Shown here: in pieces, positions 52,433-60,780 of the stretch
How the letters are laid out: every line of letters starts with the position of its first letter
How positions within the stretch are numbered: position 1 is the stretch's first letter
DNA from: an uncultured Fusobacterium sp.
GTDB lineage: Bacteria; Fusobacteriota; Fusobacteriia; Fusobacteriales; Fusobacteriaceae
Assembly (NCBI RefSeq): GCF_905200055.1
Contig: NZ_CAJKIS010000010.1
Coordinates: 1-60,780, forward strand
Direction of reading: 5' to 3'
Length of the DNA stretch: 60,780 nucleotides
The notes under the pieces: model-generated
What the model saw: only the letters and a program-made list of their open reading frames with translations
What the model was told of the DNA's origin: nothing
Databases searched by the model: none
Program-made: the position numbers and the translations under genes

Positions 52433-53860
52433 GTGAATAAACTGCTTATAATTATCTCTTCGATTTTGCTAGTTTCTTGTAGCTCATTGGACAGTGAAAA
52501 AAAACAAGCAATTAGAATGAAGAGTTTAGCTGATAAAGAAAATGAAAGTAAAAAATATTTTCAACAATACAATAATACATTGACTTTAGATAGAGCTATT
52601 CAATTAAGTGTTGAAAGAAACCTCACTTTGAAAACAAAGACGATTGAACAGGAGATAGCTAAATTAGATAGAAAAATAGCTTTTGGGAATTTTCTACCTA
52701 AAATCTCTTTGGGGTATAGCTACACAATGTTAAATGATAAGATTATGGGAGAAACAAGGGATACTGCTCTACCTATACCACTTCCAATACCTCTTGGTTT
52801 AGAAACAAGATTAGTAGATAAAAATCTCTCTCTTTTCAGTGTAAATGCTCAAATGCCTATTTTTGTCCCTGCAACTTGGTTTTTATACAGTGCTAGACAA
52901 AAGGGTGAGAATATCTCATCATTAACAAGGGATTTAACAGAAAAGATGATAAAACTTCAAACAATTGGACAATATCACTATATTTTAGCTCTTGAATCTG
53001 AAAAGGAGTACCTAAAACAGGAACTAGAATCTGCTAAAGAGTTTAATAAAAGTGCTAAAATAGCTTTAGAGGCAGAGGCAATACTTCCTTGGGAGTATGA
53101 GGGAACAGAGCAAATTGTCCAAATGAGAGAGTATGCTTTAAAACAAAATGCAAGAGACTTACAGTCAGCAAAGATGTCCCTTATGAATAATCTGGATATG
53201 TATCCATTGTTAGATTTTCAACTTGAGAAACCTCAATACAATGAAGATGTAAAGATACCAACATTGGAAGAAACTATTTATGAGGCTCTTAAAAATAGTG
53301 AGCTTATACAGATTAGAGAGGGAGCAGAGGATATAAGTAAAGATGTAACTAAAATTGCTATTAGCAACTTCCTACCTAAGATTGTTTTAACTGGTGGATA
53401 CTTTAACACGAGTAATGCTGCCCTTACAGATCCAGACTTTTTTATGGGAACTTTAGGAGGAATGTTCTCTATTTTCAATGGTTTCCAAAATGTAAATGAG
53501 TATAAAAAAGCTAGAAAAAATCAAGAGATCGCCTTTATAAAACGTGAAGAGGAGATCATGAAAGTTATCTTTGAAACTGTAAATGCTTACAATGGTTTGG
53601 AAAGCAGCAGAGAGGAGAGAGATATCGCTCTTAAAAACTTTGCTGTAAATACAGGTAGATTTAATCAAAAAAAACTTGAAAAGGAAACTGATTCCATAGA
53701 TAATTGGGAATATATTCAAGGGGTAGCAGAGTATGAAAAAGCTCTTAGTTTAAAGGAGAAAGCAGAGTATAAATATAGAGTTTCCTTAGCTACTCTCAAT
53801 ATGCTAACTGGAAAAGATATTTTTGCCAAAGGAGAGAAAAAAGATGAAAAAACTAAATAG
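52433..53860 (+). CDS. TolC-family outer-membrane efflux lipoprotein
   Basis: 475 residues from GTG 52433, with AAGGAGG 7 nt upstream. Lipoprotein signal ending VSCSS (cysteine at 16). Two repeats of the outer-membrane efflux helical hairpin (about 45-260 and 280-465; RAIQLSVERNLTLKTKTIEQEIAKL and EEERDIALKNFAVNTGRF-like segments). It forms the outer-membrane channel of the tripartite pump encoded with the next two genes; its end overlaps the adaptor start by 17 bp. Confidence 0.88.
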   Translation: MNKLLIIISSILLVSCSSLDSEKKQAIRMKSLADKENESKKYFQQYNNTLTLDRAIQLSVERNLTLKTKTIEQEIAKLDRKIAFGNFLPKISLGYSYTMLNDKIMGETRDTALPIPLPIPLGLETRLVDKNLSLFSVNAQMPIFVPATWFLYSARQKGENISSLTRDLTEKMIKLQTIGQYHYILALESEKEYLKQELESAKEFNKSAKIALEAEAILPWEYEGTEQIVQMREYALKQNARDLQSAKMSLMNNLDMYPLLDFQLEKPQYNEDVKIPTLEETIYEALKNSELIQIREGAEDISKDVTKIAISNFLPKIVLTGGYFNTSNAALTDPDFFMGTLGGMFSIFNGFQNVNEYKKARKNQEIAFIKREEEIMKVIFETVNAYNGLESSREERDIALKNFAVNTGRFNQKKLEKETDSIDNWEYIQGVAEYEKALSLKEKAEYKYRVSLATLNMLTGKDIFAKGEKKDEKTK

Positions 53861-54944
53861 TAAGATTTTAATAGTGGCAGCAGCTATGTTGTTGGTAGCT
53901 GGATGTGGAAAAAGTGAGAAAGTTGAAGAGGTAGTTCGTCCTGTAAAAGTTGTAGTTGCTGGTGGAGATCAAGCTACTGAAAATATTGTATTTTCAGGTA
54001 TTACAGTGCCTAGCAAAGAGACAATTCTATCCTTTAAAATAGCTGGACCTATAGCAAATATCAATTTAACTCAAGGGCAAAAAATCAAAAAAGGTGAAAT
54101 TGTAGCTGAAATGGATACACGTGATTACAAGGTTAATCTTGAAGTGTACAAAAAGAAGTATGATGCTGCTAAGGCTGCCAGTGATAATGCAACTTTCCAA
54201 TACAATAGAGCTGAAAAGATGTATAAAGGTGGTGCTATGTCTAAAAAGAATTTTGATATGGTAACTGCTCAAAAGAAAGCTGCTATCTCTATGTTGAAAG
54301 AGGCTGAACAAGGAGTGGCAAATGCTACAAATAAATTGAAAGATACACAGTTAAAAGCTCCATATGATGGATATATATCTAAAAAGTTTGTAGATGCTGG
54401 AAGTGTAGTAAATGCAGGAACTCCAATAGCTGTAATCACTGCTGAAAAAGCTCCAGAAATAAATATCAGTGTAGCTGGTAAGGATATTAAACTTTTAGAA
54501 AATATCTCTGAAGCTGTTTTTATTCCTAATGATACTCCAGATAAAACTTACTCTTTGACATTGAAAGAGATTGGAAAAAATCCAGAGTTTGCAAAGATAA
54601 CTTATCCAGCAGTTTTTGAGATAAAAGGTGGAGATGATATTAGAGTTGGAAGTAGTGGAAAGGTTGTTGTAAAATCAAACATTGATGATAGAAAAGAGAT
54701 TTTTATCCCTGTGACTGCTCTATTTGAAGACAATGGTAGCAAAGTATATATATTTGAAAATGGTACAGCAGTTGCTAAAGATGTAAAGATAGGAAACCTT
54801 AAAAATGATGGAACTATTGAGATTCTTGAGGGACTAAAAAAAGATGATAAGTTTATAAGTGCAGGGGTTAATAATATAGTTGATGGAGAAAAGGTTAAAC
54901 TTCTTCCTGAGCCTAGCAAAACAAATGTTGGAAATATAATGTAG
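53844..54944 (+). CDS. RND efflux periplasmic adaptor (HlyD/AcrA family) lipoprotein
   Basis: 366 residues from ATG 53844, 8 nt after AAAGGAGAG; the frame is open 21 bp further upstream. Lipoprotein signal ending VAGCGK. Biotinyl-lipoyl-like half motif (KIAGPIANINLTQGQKIKKGEIVAEMD), an alpha-hairpin (about 95-160), then LKAPYDGYISKKFVDAGSVV, beta-barrel and membrane-proximal domains. It bridges the RND pump and the TolC-like channel. Confidence 0.9.
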   Translation: MKKLNSKILIVAAAMLLVAGCGKSEKVEEVVRPVKVVVAGGDQATENIVFSGITVPSKETILSFKIAGPIANINLTQGQKIKKGEIVAEMDTRDYKVNLEVYKKKYDAAKAASDNATFQYNRAEKMYKGGAMSKKNFDMVTAQKKAAISMLKEAEQGVANATNKLKDTQLKAPYDGYISKKFVDAGSVVNAGTPIAVITAEKAPEINISVAGKDIKLLENISEAVFIPNDTPDKTYSLTLKEIGKNPEFAKITYPAVFEIKGGDDIRVGSSGKVVVKSNIDDRKEIFIPVTALFEDNGSKVYIFENGTAVAKDVKIGNLKNDGTIEILEGLKKDDKFISAGVNNIVDGEKVKLLPEPSKTNVGNIM

Positions 54945-54955
54945 AGGTGAGGAAG

Positions 54956-57900
54956 ATGAGTATAATTGATTATTCTATAAAAAATAGAGTTGTAACTATC
55001 TATCTTACAGTAATTTTAATAGTTGGTGGGATACTTTCCTATGTAAAATTAGGAAAGTTAGAAGATCCTGAATTTAGGGTAAAAGAGGCTATTGTTTTAA
55101 CTCTATATCCCGGGGCAAACCCTCACCAAGTTGAACTTGAGGTAACTGATGAGATAGAGAGTGCATTGCAACAGATTGGGCATACTGAATATATAGAGAG
55201 TATGTCAAAGGCTGGATATTCAGAGGTTAAAATCAAGCTAAAAGAGGATCTTAAAGCTGAAGTTATAGATCAATATTGGGATAATGTTAGAAAGAAGATA
55301 AATGATGTACAGAGTAAACTTCCTACTGGAGCACTGCCATCTATTATAATGGATGATTACGGAGATGTATATGGAATGTTCTTTGCTATTACAAGTGATG
55401 GATATTCAACAGAGGAGCTTAACGATTATGTTACATATATTAGAAGAGAACTTCAAGGGCTTTCAGGTGTATCAAAAACAACTGTTTATGGAAAAGTGGA
55501 CACAGCAGTTGAGGTACTTATTGATAGAGAAAAAGTATCTGCTCTTGGAATAAATGAAAAGTTAATAGTTGCATCTTTCCTATCTCAAAATCTTCCTGCA
55601 TATAGCAGTGGTATGGAGCATGGAGATCTGAAGATAAGAGTAAATATTAATGAGGGATTCAACTCTTTAGATGATATTGGAAACTTAGTTATCTTCTCTA
55701 AAGATAATTTAAGAGGGGGAGAAGAAGTTGTACTTCTTAAAGATATTGCCACTATAAAGAAATCTCAAGTTACACCTATTAGAAACAAAATGAGATATAA
55801 TGGTAAAGAGGCTATGGGGCTTATGCTCTCTCCTGAAACAGGTACTAACGTAATTGATACAGGTAAACAGATTGAGGAGAAGTTACAAGAGATAAAATCA
55901 AATCTTCCTAAGGGGATTGAGATTGAGAAGATCTACTATCAACCAGAGCTTGTAACAACAGCTATTGGGCAGTTTGTAAGCAACCTTATAGCATCAGTTG
56001 TGGTAGTTGTTGGGGTTCTGTTATTTACAATGGGAATGAGAAGTGGACTTATCATTGGAAGTGGGCTTATCCTTTCAATTTTAGGTACATTGATATATAT
56101 GTTAGCAGTTAAGATGGATATGCAGAGAGTTTCTCTAGGTTCATTTATAATTGCAATGGGAATGCTAGTTGACAATGCTATTGTTATTGTTGATGGGGTT
56201 CTTGCAGATATGGAAAAAGGTGAGGATAGATACACTTCATTGACTAAAACAGCTAAGAAAACAGCTATCCCACTATTGGGAGCAACAGTTATAGCTGTAA
56301 TGGCATTCTTACCAATGTACTTAATGCCAACAGATGCTGGGGAGTATATCTCAAGTTTATTCTGGATAATGGCTGTTTCATTAGGGCTTAGCTGGGTTCT
56401 TGCTCTTACTCAAATACCTGTGTTCTGTGATCTTTTCTTACAAGTTAAAAAGAGAGAAGAAAAAGGGAAAAAAGAGAAATTCTTTGAGTTTTGTCACAAT
56501 TTCTTAGAAAAAGTCTTAGCACATAGAGTTCTATCTCTAGGTATCGTAATTGGAGCATTTATATTTTCAATGATACTATTTACAAGATTGCCTATTACAT
56601 TCTTCCCAGATTCAGACAAAAAAGGTTTTGTTGTCAATCTTTGGTTGCCAGAGGGAACATCTCTGAACAAAACTGATGAGATAAGTAAGATTGTGGAAAA
56701 TGAGATTTTAAAAGATGAAAATGTAACTGTTGCTGCTGGAGCTGTTGGTGGCTCACCATCAAGATACTATGTTGCAACTATTCCAGAGCTACCTAATGAA
56801 AGTTTTTCACAAATAATTGTAGCTGTTAAGGATTTGGATAGTGTAAATAGAGTTGGAAAAAATATTAAGAAGTTTGTAAGTGAAAATATCCCTGATGCAA
56901 GGGTTGAGATTAGAAAATATGTAAATGGTATCCCTACTAGATACCCTGTTGAGCTTAGAATCTCTGGAGCTGATCCATATGTATTGAGAGAGCTTTCAAA
57001 GAATGTTATGGATATTATGAGAAAGACTCCTCACACAGAAAATATTCAAACTGACTGGAAAAACAAAGTTTTAACTTGGGCTCCTAAACTTGCTCAAAAT
57101 GTAGAAAGAAAAAATATGATCTCTCCTATGGATGTGGCTAATTCTATAAGTAAAGCAACTGATGGAGTTACTATTGGTAAGTACAAAGAGGGAACAGAGC
57201 TTATGCCAATAGTTATTAGAGAAAAATCTGGTGGACAACAGATTGATGTAAATAGTATTGGGCAGATTCCTGTTTGGGGACTTGGATTGAAAAATCTACC
57301 TCTTAATAAGATAATTGAAAAAGAAGAACTTAAATGGGAAGATCCTGAAATTCATAGAAGAAATAGAGTTAGAACAATTACTGTTCAATGTGATGTGAAA
57401 GATGGACAAACTGCTGAAAGTGTTAGAAAGATGATAGCAAAAGAGGTTGAAAAGTTAGATATCCCAGCAAATTACAAGCTTGAATGGGGTGGAGAATACT
57501 ATGAACAAAATAAAAATGTCTCTGCTGTACTTTCATCTGTACCACTACAAGCTATTATAATGTTCTCTATATGTGTATTCCTATTTGCTAGTTTAAGAGA
57601 TCCATTTATAATATTTGTTATTCTACCACTTTCATTTATTGGAATCGCTCCGGGATTATTTATTTCTGGACGTTCATTTGGATTTATGTCTATAATTGGA
57701 GCTATCAGTTTAAGTGGTATGATGATTAAGAACTCTATTGTACTGATTGATGAGATTAAATATGAGATTAACATTGAGAAAAAAGATCCATATATTGCTG
57801 TAATTGATTCTGCTGTAAGTAGAATTCGTCCTGTTTCCATGGCATCTGTAACAACAATTTTTGGTATGCTGCCACTTGTGTTTGATCCACTTTATGGAGA

Positions 57901-58006
57901 TATGGCTATTACAATAGTATTTGGACTTACAGCTTCAACTATGCTTACTCTATTTGTAGTGCCACTTTTATACACTATGCTTTACAAGATTGAGAAGAAA
58001 GATTAA
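54956..58006 (+). CDS. RND-family efflux pump (AcrB/MexB-like)
   Basis: About 1016 residues from ATG 54956 after AGAGGTGAGGAAG; a GTG 9 bp upstream is inside the ribosome site. Twelve membrane spans with two large periplasmic loops after spans 1 and 7. The GSFIIAMGMLVDNAIVIVDG segment near residue 395 has the AcrB-type aspartate relay (one Asp rather than the DD pair), and GAISLSGMMIKNSIVLIDEI near 915 is the matching second-half element. It exports drugs or lipophiles using the proton gradient. Confidence 0.9.
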   Translation: MSIIDYSIKNRVVTIYLTVILIVGGILSYVKLGKLEDPEFRVKEAIVLTLYPGANPHQVELEVTDEIESALQQIGHTEYIESMSKAGYSEVKIKLKEDLKAEVIDQYWDNVRKKINDVQSKLPTGALPSIIMDDYGDVYGMFFAITSDGYSTEELNDYVTYIRRELQGLSGVSKTTVYGKVDTAVEVLIDREKVSALGINEKLIVASFLSQNLPAYSSGMEHGDLKIRVNINEGFNSLDDIGNLVIFSKDNLRGGEEVVLLKDIATIKKSQVTPIRNKMRYNGKEAMGLMLSPETGTNVIDTGKQIEEKLQEIKSNLPKGIEIEKIYYQPELVTTAIGQFVSNLIASVVVVVGVLLFTMGMRSGLIIGSGLILSILGTLIYMLAVKMDMQRVSLGSFIIAMGMLVDNAIVIVDGVLADMEKGEDRYTSLTKTAKKTAIPLLGATVIAVMAFLPMYLMPTDAGEYISSLFWIMAVSLGLSWVLALTQIPVFCDLFLQVKKREEKGKKEKFFEFCHNFLEKVLAHRVLSLGIVIGAFIFSMILFTRLPITFFPDSDKKGFVVNLWLPEGTSLNKTDEISKIVENEILKDENVTVAAGAVGGSPSRYYVATIPELPNESFSQIIVAVKDLDSVNRVGKNIKKFVSENIPDARVEIRKYVNGIPTRYPVELRISGADPYVLRELSKNVMDIMRKTPHTENIQTDWKNKVLTWAPKLAQNVERKNMISPMDVANSISKATDGVTIGKYKEGTELMPIVIREKSGGQQIDVNSIGQIPVWGLGLKNLPLNKIIEKEELKWEDPEIHRRNRVRTITVQCDVKDGQTAESVRKMIAKEVEKLDIPANYKLEWGGEYYEQNKNVSAVLSSVPLQAIIMFSICVFLFASLRDPFIIFVILPLSFIGIAPGLFISGRSFGFMSIIGAISLSGMMIKNSIVLIDEIKYEINIEKKDPYIAVIDSAVSRIRPVSMASVTTIFGMLPLVFDPLYGDMAITIVFGLTASTMLTLFVVPLLYTMLYKIEKKD

Positions 58007-58090
58007 TTATAAATAATCTTATATAATAATAGTACACTTTATTTTAAAAAAATTACAAATTATTTAATAATAATATTAAAATTTATTTTT

Positions 58091-58195
58091 TGTCACACAA
58101 TTGTCACAATTCAATGGTATACAATATATATAAAATCTTTCCCCAAGATATTTTATAGAGAAAAGGGTTTGCAATTTCGGTTGCAAACCCTTTTT
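58091..58195 (+). ncRNA. Candidate short RNA or 3' end of the RND transcript
   Basis: Two copies of TGTCACA (58091-58097, 58102-58108), one helical turn apart, are followed by TACAAT/TATATA -10-like sequences and then, within about 65 nt, a strong 12-bp terminator hairpin, AAGGGTTTGCAA / TTGCAAACCCTT (58163-58192), with a T run. The hairpin lies 160 bp beyond the RND stop, so it could also simply end that operon. Confidence 0.4.
58163..58195 (+). terminator. Terminator downstream of the RND operon
   Basis: 12-bp perfect stem with a six-base loop followed by TTTTT. The rest of 58196-58418 has no recognisable gene. Confidence 0.8.
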
Positions 58196-58418
58196 GATTT
58201 CTAGCTTTTAATACTATTTCTCATTTTTTGTAAAATCGTCGCAAACCCTTATTTTACTCTTGATATTTTGCACGTAAGAACATCGTAAGAACACTCTAAG
58301 AAAAAATTAAATTTTTAAAACAATACATTTTATAAAACTTTGAGCACTGGAATAAAATTACACTAAAAGTCTATAAGAACATTTTTTAAAAATTTTCTTA
58401 ATTTTTTATAATAAAAAA

Positions 58419-58442
58419 AATAGGGATTGTATAGTCCCTATT
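58419..58442 (-). terminator. Terminator of the AbiF cassette
   Basis: AATAGGGA (58419-58426) pairs with TCCCTATT (58435-58442); an A run at 58413-58420 gives the U tract. Confidence 0.7.
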
Positions 58443-58449
58443 CTTGTAA

Positions 58450-58505
58450 TTTTATTGCGAGTTATATATTCTTTTATAATTCCAATATCTTCTCTCATTA
58501 TTTCT
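58450..58505 (-). pseudogene. Remnant of the phage membrane-protein gene
   Basis: 58470-58499 matches 59826-59855 at 29 of 30 bases. In the same frame it would encode MREDIGIIKEYI, against MREDIGIIKEHI at the C-terminus of the protein encoded at 59807-60058. The rest of that gene is absent here, so this is a duplicated tail fragment on the far side of the AbiF gene. Confidence 0.7.
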
Positions 58506-58531
58506 TTTAAAAACTTAAAAAATAACAAAAA

Positions 58532-59524
58532 TTATTGTTTTATTGGAATCTCTTTTAAAATTATTTCCAATATCTTTTCATCTATTTTTAATGAAGCTAC
58601 AATTTTATAAAAAAACTCATCTCCTATTTTTCTTTTAAGCTTTCTGATTCTTTTCTTTATTCCAGATTTTAGTTGATCATATTCATTTTTACTTAAAAAC
58701 ATTTGAAAATATAAAATTGTATGATAAAAACTTTGTCTGTTGTCTTCTCTCTTTATTCCTAATTTATCATGTAAAATATCTAAATATGGTAAATCATTTC
58801 TAAATTTAAAATTAAATAAAACGTTGTTATGTGCTGTTATATTTCTTAAATCAAGAATATTTTCTAGTACTAAATCTACAGTTTTATAAGGTATTTCATG
58901 CTTAAGCTTTTCCATTGTATTTTCTTCTAAAAAATACACTAAATCTTTAACCACCATATTTTTTACTTTTTCTGCATTTAATCTATAAAAGTGATTCATT
59001 TCTCCAAAACTTAAATAATCAATTAATACCCAAATTGGAACTGTATTATGTATATGTATATGATGCTTAATAGAATTATTTTCTTTATTATTAGTTGTAT
59101 TTTTAGCTTTTATTTCTTTTGCTAAAGTGGAAATTGTATTTATTATTTTTATAATATTTTTAATATCATAGTTATTAGTATTATAATTTTTTATATCAAA
59201 ATACGGATATTGCTCATTTTTAAAAAACTTAGCATAATTATATGCTAAAATTGATTTAAAATGTCTTTCAACATCTAAAATATGTTTGAGAACTATTTGT
59301 TTTATTTCTTTATCAAAATGGTATATTTCTAAAATTTTTTCAAAATATATATTTTCATAGTAACAATTAGTTTCAGGATTAATAAAAAATTTACTATAAC
59401 AATTAATAATATTATAATAATTATTATGTAAAAGATAGAATTTTGCTTTTTCTTCATCTTCAAATTTTAGGTTTCTTGATTTTAAAATTTCTATTTGTTC
59501 TTCTAAAGTTTTAAATGGTTTCAT
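58532..59524 (-). CDS. AbiF/Abi_2-family abortive-infection protein
   Basis: 330 residues from ATG 59524, after AAAGGAGATTTTA; a start 21 bp upstream has no ribosome site. The N-terminus KPFKTLEEQIEILKSRNLKF, FYLLHNNYYNIINCYSKFF and the central LDVERHFKSILAYNYAKFF follow the Abi_2 family. RNITAH near residue 236 is the RxxxxH motif of HEPN-type RNases. Such proteins stop phage growth by disabling the infected cell. A structured RNA precedes the gene. Very AT-rich; located between phage lysis genes and their duplicated fragment. Confidence 0.85.
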   Translation of the reverse strand: MKPFKTLEEQIEILKSRNLKFEDEEKAKFYLLHNNYYNIINCYSKFFINPETNCYYENIYFEKILEIYHFDKEIKQIVLKHILDVERHFKSILAYNYAKFFKNEQYPYFDIKNYNTNNYDIKNIIKIINTISTLAKEIKAKNTTNNKENNSIKHHIHIHNTVPIWVLIDYLSFGEMNHFYRLNAEKVKNMVVKDLVYFLEENTMEKLKHEIPYKTVDLVLENILDLRNITAHNNVLFNFKFRNDLPYLDILHDKLGIKREDNRQSFYHTILYFQMFLSKNEYDQLKSGIKKRIRKLKRKIGDEFFYKIVASLKIDEKILEIILKEIPIKQ

Positions 59525-59545
59525 TAAAATCTCCTTTATAAACAA

Positions 59546-59645
59546 AATACCGCTAATTACTTATTATAAAATAAATAACTAGCGGTATTGCACACATACA
59601 GCCTCCATAAAATTATGGTCAGCCCCTTACATGCTCTTCAGTTAA
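59546..59645 (-). ncRNA. Structured RNA upstream of abiF (AbiF RNA-like)
   Basis: The minus-strand transcript would start near 59643. It contains GGGGCTGACCATAA-TT-TTATGGAGGCTG with a CCATAA/TTATGG hairpin, then a long hairpin closed by AATACCGCTA (59546-59555) / TAGCGGTATT (59580-59589), followed by a U-rich stretch just before the abiF ribosome site. Structured RNAs upstream of Abi_2 genes are a described class (abiF RNA motif); I recognise position and general form, not an exact consensus. Confidence 0.55.
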
Positions 59646-59649
59646 AAAA

Positions 59650-59678
59650 ATTATAAACTAAAACTTGACATTTGTCAA
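59650..59678 (-). promoter_or_regulatory. Promoter of the abiF RNA and gene
   Basis: Leftward TTGACA (59673-59678), 17 bp, TATAAT (59650-59655): consensus-quality promoter. Confidence 0.8.
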
Positions 59679-59806
59679 TATTTTTTATATAATTCACAGC
59701 TCAGCTAAAACTATTTATTTTTTAATATTTCTCTAAAAGATACTTTCATAATGATGTTTCATATTATAGCATAAAAAAACTTTTTATATAATATTATATC
59801 AATAAA

Positions 59807-60058
59807 TTATTTATCTATTATATGCTCTTTTATAATTCCGATATCTTCTCTCATTGCCTTTTGCTGTTCAAAAATTGTTTTAGTTCTCTCTGTGATCAGC
59901 AATTCTAAATTATTTCTCTTCTCCGTTAAAAGTTCTTGTTGTTTTCCACAATCTTCTCTATCCATTTTCTTATCCAATAAACTCATTAAATATCTATGAT
60001 AAGCAAATATGCCACCTATAATGGTTATTGAAACTGTTATCATTTCTATTAAACTCAT
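59807..60058 (-). CDS. Phage holin-like small membrane protein, 83 residues
   Basis: One N-terminal membrane span (MITVSITIIGGIFAYHRYLM), then a charged coiled-coil region to the end (REDCGKQQELLTEKRNNLEL, EQQKAMREDIGIIKEHIIDK). This shape is common in small phage holin or spanin-like proteins next to endolysins. ATG overlaps the stop of the preceding gene (ATGA). Its C-terminal codons are duplicated at 58470-58499. Confidence 0.65.
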   Translation of the reverse strand: MSLIEMITVSITIIGGIFAYHRYLMSLLDKKMDREDCGKQQELLTEKRNNLELLITERTKTIFEQQKAMREDIGIIKEHIIDK

Positions 60059-60228
60059 TGTACCCCCTCAGATGTCTTTTCAAATATTGCTTTAAAAATC
60101 TCATCATCTACTTTACTATCAGTTCTCTTAACTAGCTCTCTTAATAGTATAATAACTATTTTTTCAATAGCTATAGTTCCAAACCACTTACAAATGAAAT
60201 ATTTGAGAAATTTTATAACTACATTCAT
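60055..60228 (-). CDS. Small phage protein of the lysis module
   Basis: 57 residues from ATG 60228, 8 nt after AAAGGTGAGTGA; a GTG at 60240 overlapping the endolysin stop is also possible. An amphipathic or hydrophobic stretch (VIKFLKYFICKWFGTIAIEKIVIILL) is followed by a charged tail. No family recognised. Location between endolysin and holin-like genes with overlaps on both sides suggests a lysis function. Confidence 0.6.
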   Translation of the reverse strand: MNVVIKFLKYFICKWFGTIAIEKIVIILLRELVKRTDSKVDDEIFKAIFEKTSEGVQ

Positions 60229-60232
60229 TAAA

Positions 60233-60616
60233 TCACTCACCTTTAGCTAATTCAATGTGAGGTTTATCCCAACCCCAATCATACCCAAAAACTAAATTTA
60301 CTCCTAATTGTTTTCCAGCTAATTCAAAAGTATCTCTTAACTTTTTCCAACGTGGATCATTGCTACTATCTGTATTTTTCCAACCTACATAATAAATATC
60401 AACTGCTCTTCCTAACTGGTGATTAGATTTTTTTGTTATCCCATCAAGTTTAGAAGTCCCTTTTTTGAAATATTCTTGTTGTTTTTCAGTTGTTCTAAGT
60501 CCTTCGTTTACCCAAAAGTCTACCTCTGAAATTGCTAAGGCATACCCAACTACTGCTATTAATTTGTGATTTACACCTTTGAGGTTCTCTCTTGTTCTAT
60601 TACTTGCTTTATTCAT
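60233..60616 (-). CDS. Phage endolysin, M15-family peptidase
   Basis: 127 residues from ATG 60616, with AGGAGG 9 nt upstream; a TTG 9 bp earlier abuts the ribosome site. Zinc-peptidase motifs: LRTTEKQQEYF near residue 43, SNHQLGRAVDI near 66 and WDKPHIEL near 118, which supply His, Asp and His ligands. This matches L-alanyl-D-glutamate or D-Ala-D-Ala peptidases used as endolysins. No signal peptide, so release depends on a holin. Confidence 0.85.
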   Translation of the reverse strand: MNKASNRTRENLKGVNHKLIAVVGYALAISEVDFWVNEGLRTTEKQQEYFKKGTSKLDGITKKSNHQLGRAVDIYYVGWKNTDSSNDPRWKKLRDTFELAGKQLGVNLVFGYDWGWDKPHIELAKGE

Positions 60617-60780
60617 AATATTCAACCTCCTAAAAATTATTTTTTAACCTCGTAATTTTGATTATATGGAACTTTTAAAGCATTTGACTGTAGATAAGAT
60701 ACTACTTTTTTATAATAATGTCAGCAATTTAAAAATTTCTGTCCATTCCCTGTAAATTCTCTCTATCTTAGCCTAGGAAG

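Noticed and set aside
58463..58500. Remnant as a phage attachment site
   Set aside because: The repeat matches coding sequence of a neighbouring lysis gene, not a tRNA or conserved core site, so gene duplication explains it better.
60640..60780. Coding tail at the right edge
   Set aside because: On the minus strand a short frame ends in YNQNYEVKK, but a stop lies 27 codons upstream and all three frames are closed near the edge; probably the end of a degraded phage gene, too little to call.
1..60780. CRISPR array
   Set aside because: No regularly spaced direct repeats of 24-40 bp and no cas genes were seen.

Overview
The window reads as a chromosome segment of a low-GC, anaerobic, double-membrane bacterium, most likely a Fusobacterium (inference from very AT-rich DNA, strong AGGAGG ribosome sites, TolC/RND export genes beside clostridial-type metabolism, and fermentative C4-dicarboxylate genes). 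The species cannot be fixed from the sequence alone.

Layout. 1-2400 is accessory, phage-like DNA: a RelA/SpoT-domain protein running off the left edge, a Rha-type phage protein, an AbrB-like regulator with a clear operator, a candidate ~65-nt RNA, and a 35-residue membrane peptide behind a highly folded leader that looks like a type I toxin. 2649-6130 holds a Bax-like glucosaminidase, a dispersed palindromic repeat, a lipoprotein-type amidohydrolase and a hexapeptide acetyltransferase. 6230-12318 matches the E. coli ebgR-ebgA-ebgC-ygjI arrangement. 12376-18039 is one LacI-controlled operon of a glycerophosphodiesterase and an ABC importer. 18234-19817 is a lone ABC exporter flanked by an exact 35-bp repeat. 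20004-28263 holds housekeeping genes (PBP1A, rlmN, alaX, an rluA-type synthase, tRNA-Leu) followed by a Fic protein and a YhcG/DUF1016 nuclease. 28422-31610 is mgtA with an M-box riboswitch and, downstream of it, a second apparent attenuator built around a 30-codon leader ORF. 31763-37985 has a UvrD-like helicase, an oxidoreductase, an orphan fused permease, holA and an HdeD-like protein.

The metabolic centrepiece is 38031-49699: M20 peptidase and DcuC, a second copy of the dispersed repeat, then a nine-gene operon hdrB-hdrC-hdrA-flxD-flxC-flxB-flxA-tfrB-tfrA. This joins a FlxABCD-HdrABC flavin-based electron-bifurcating module to a soluble, thiol:fumarate-reductase-like flavoprotein and its Fe-S partner. 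The arrangement suggests NADH oxidation split between ferredoxin and fumarate, with DcuC moving the dicarboxylates. flxB carries one in-frame amber codon at the junction of its two halves.

50020-58006 holds a MATE pump with a divergent MerR regulator and a TolC-HlyD-RND tripartite efflux operon. From 58419 to the right edge is the lysis end of a prophage: M15 endolysin, two small membrane proteins, and an AbiF/Abi_2 abortive-infection gene with a structured RNA upstream. The AbiF cassette is bracketed by a duplicated piece of the neighbouring phage gene, so it looks like an inserted defence cassette.
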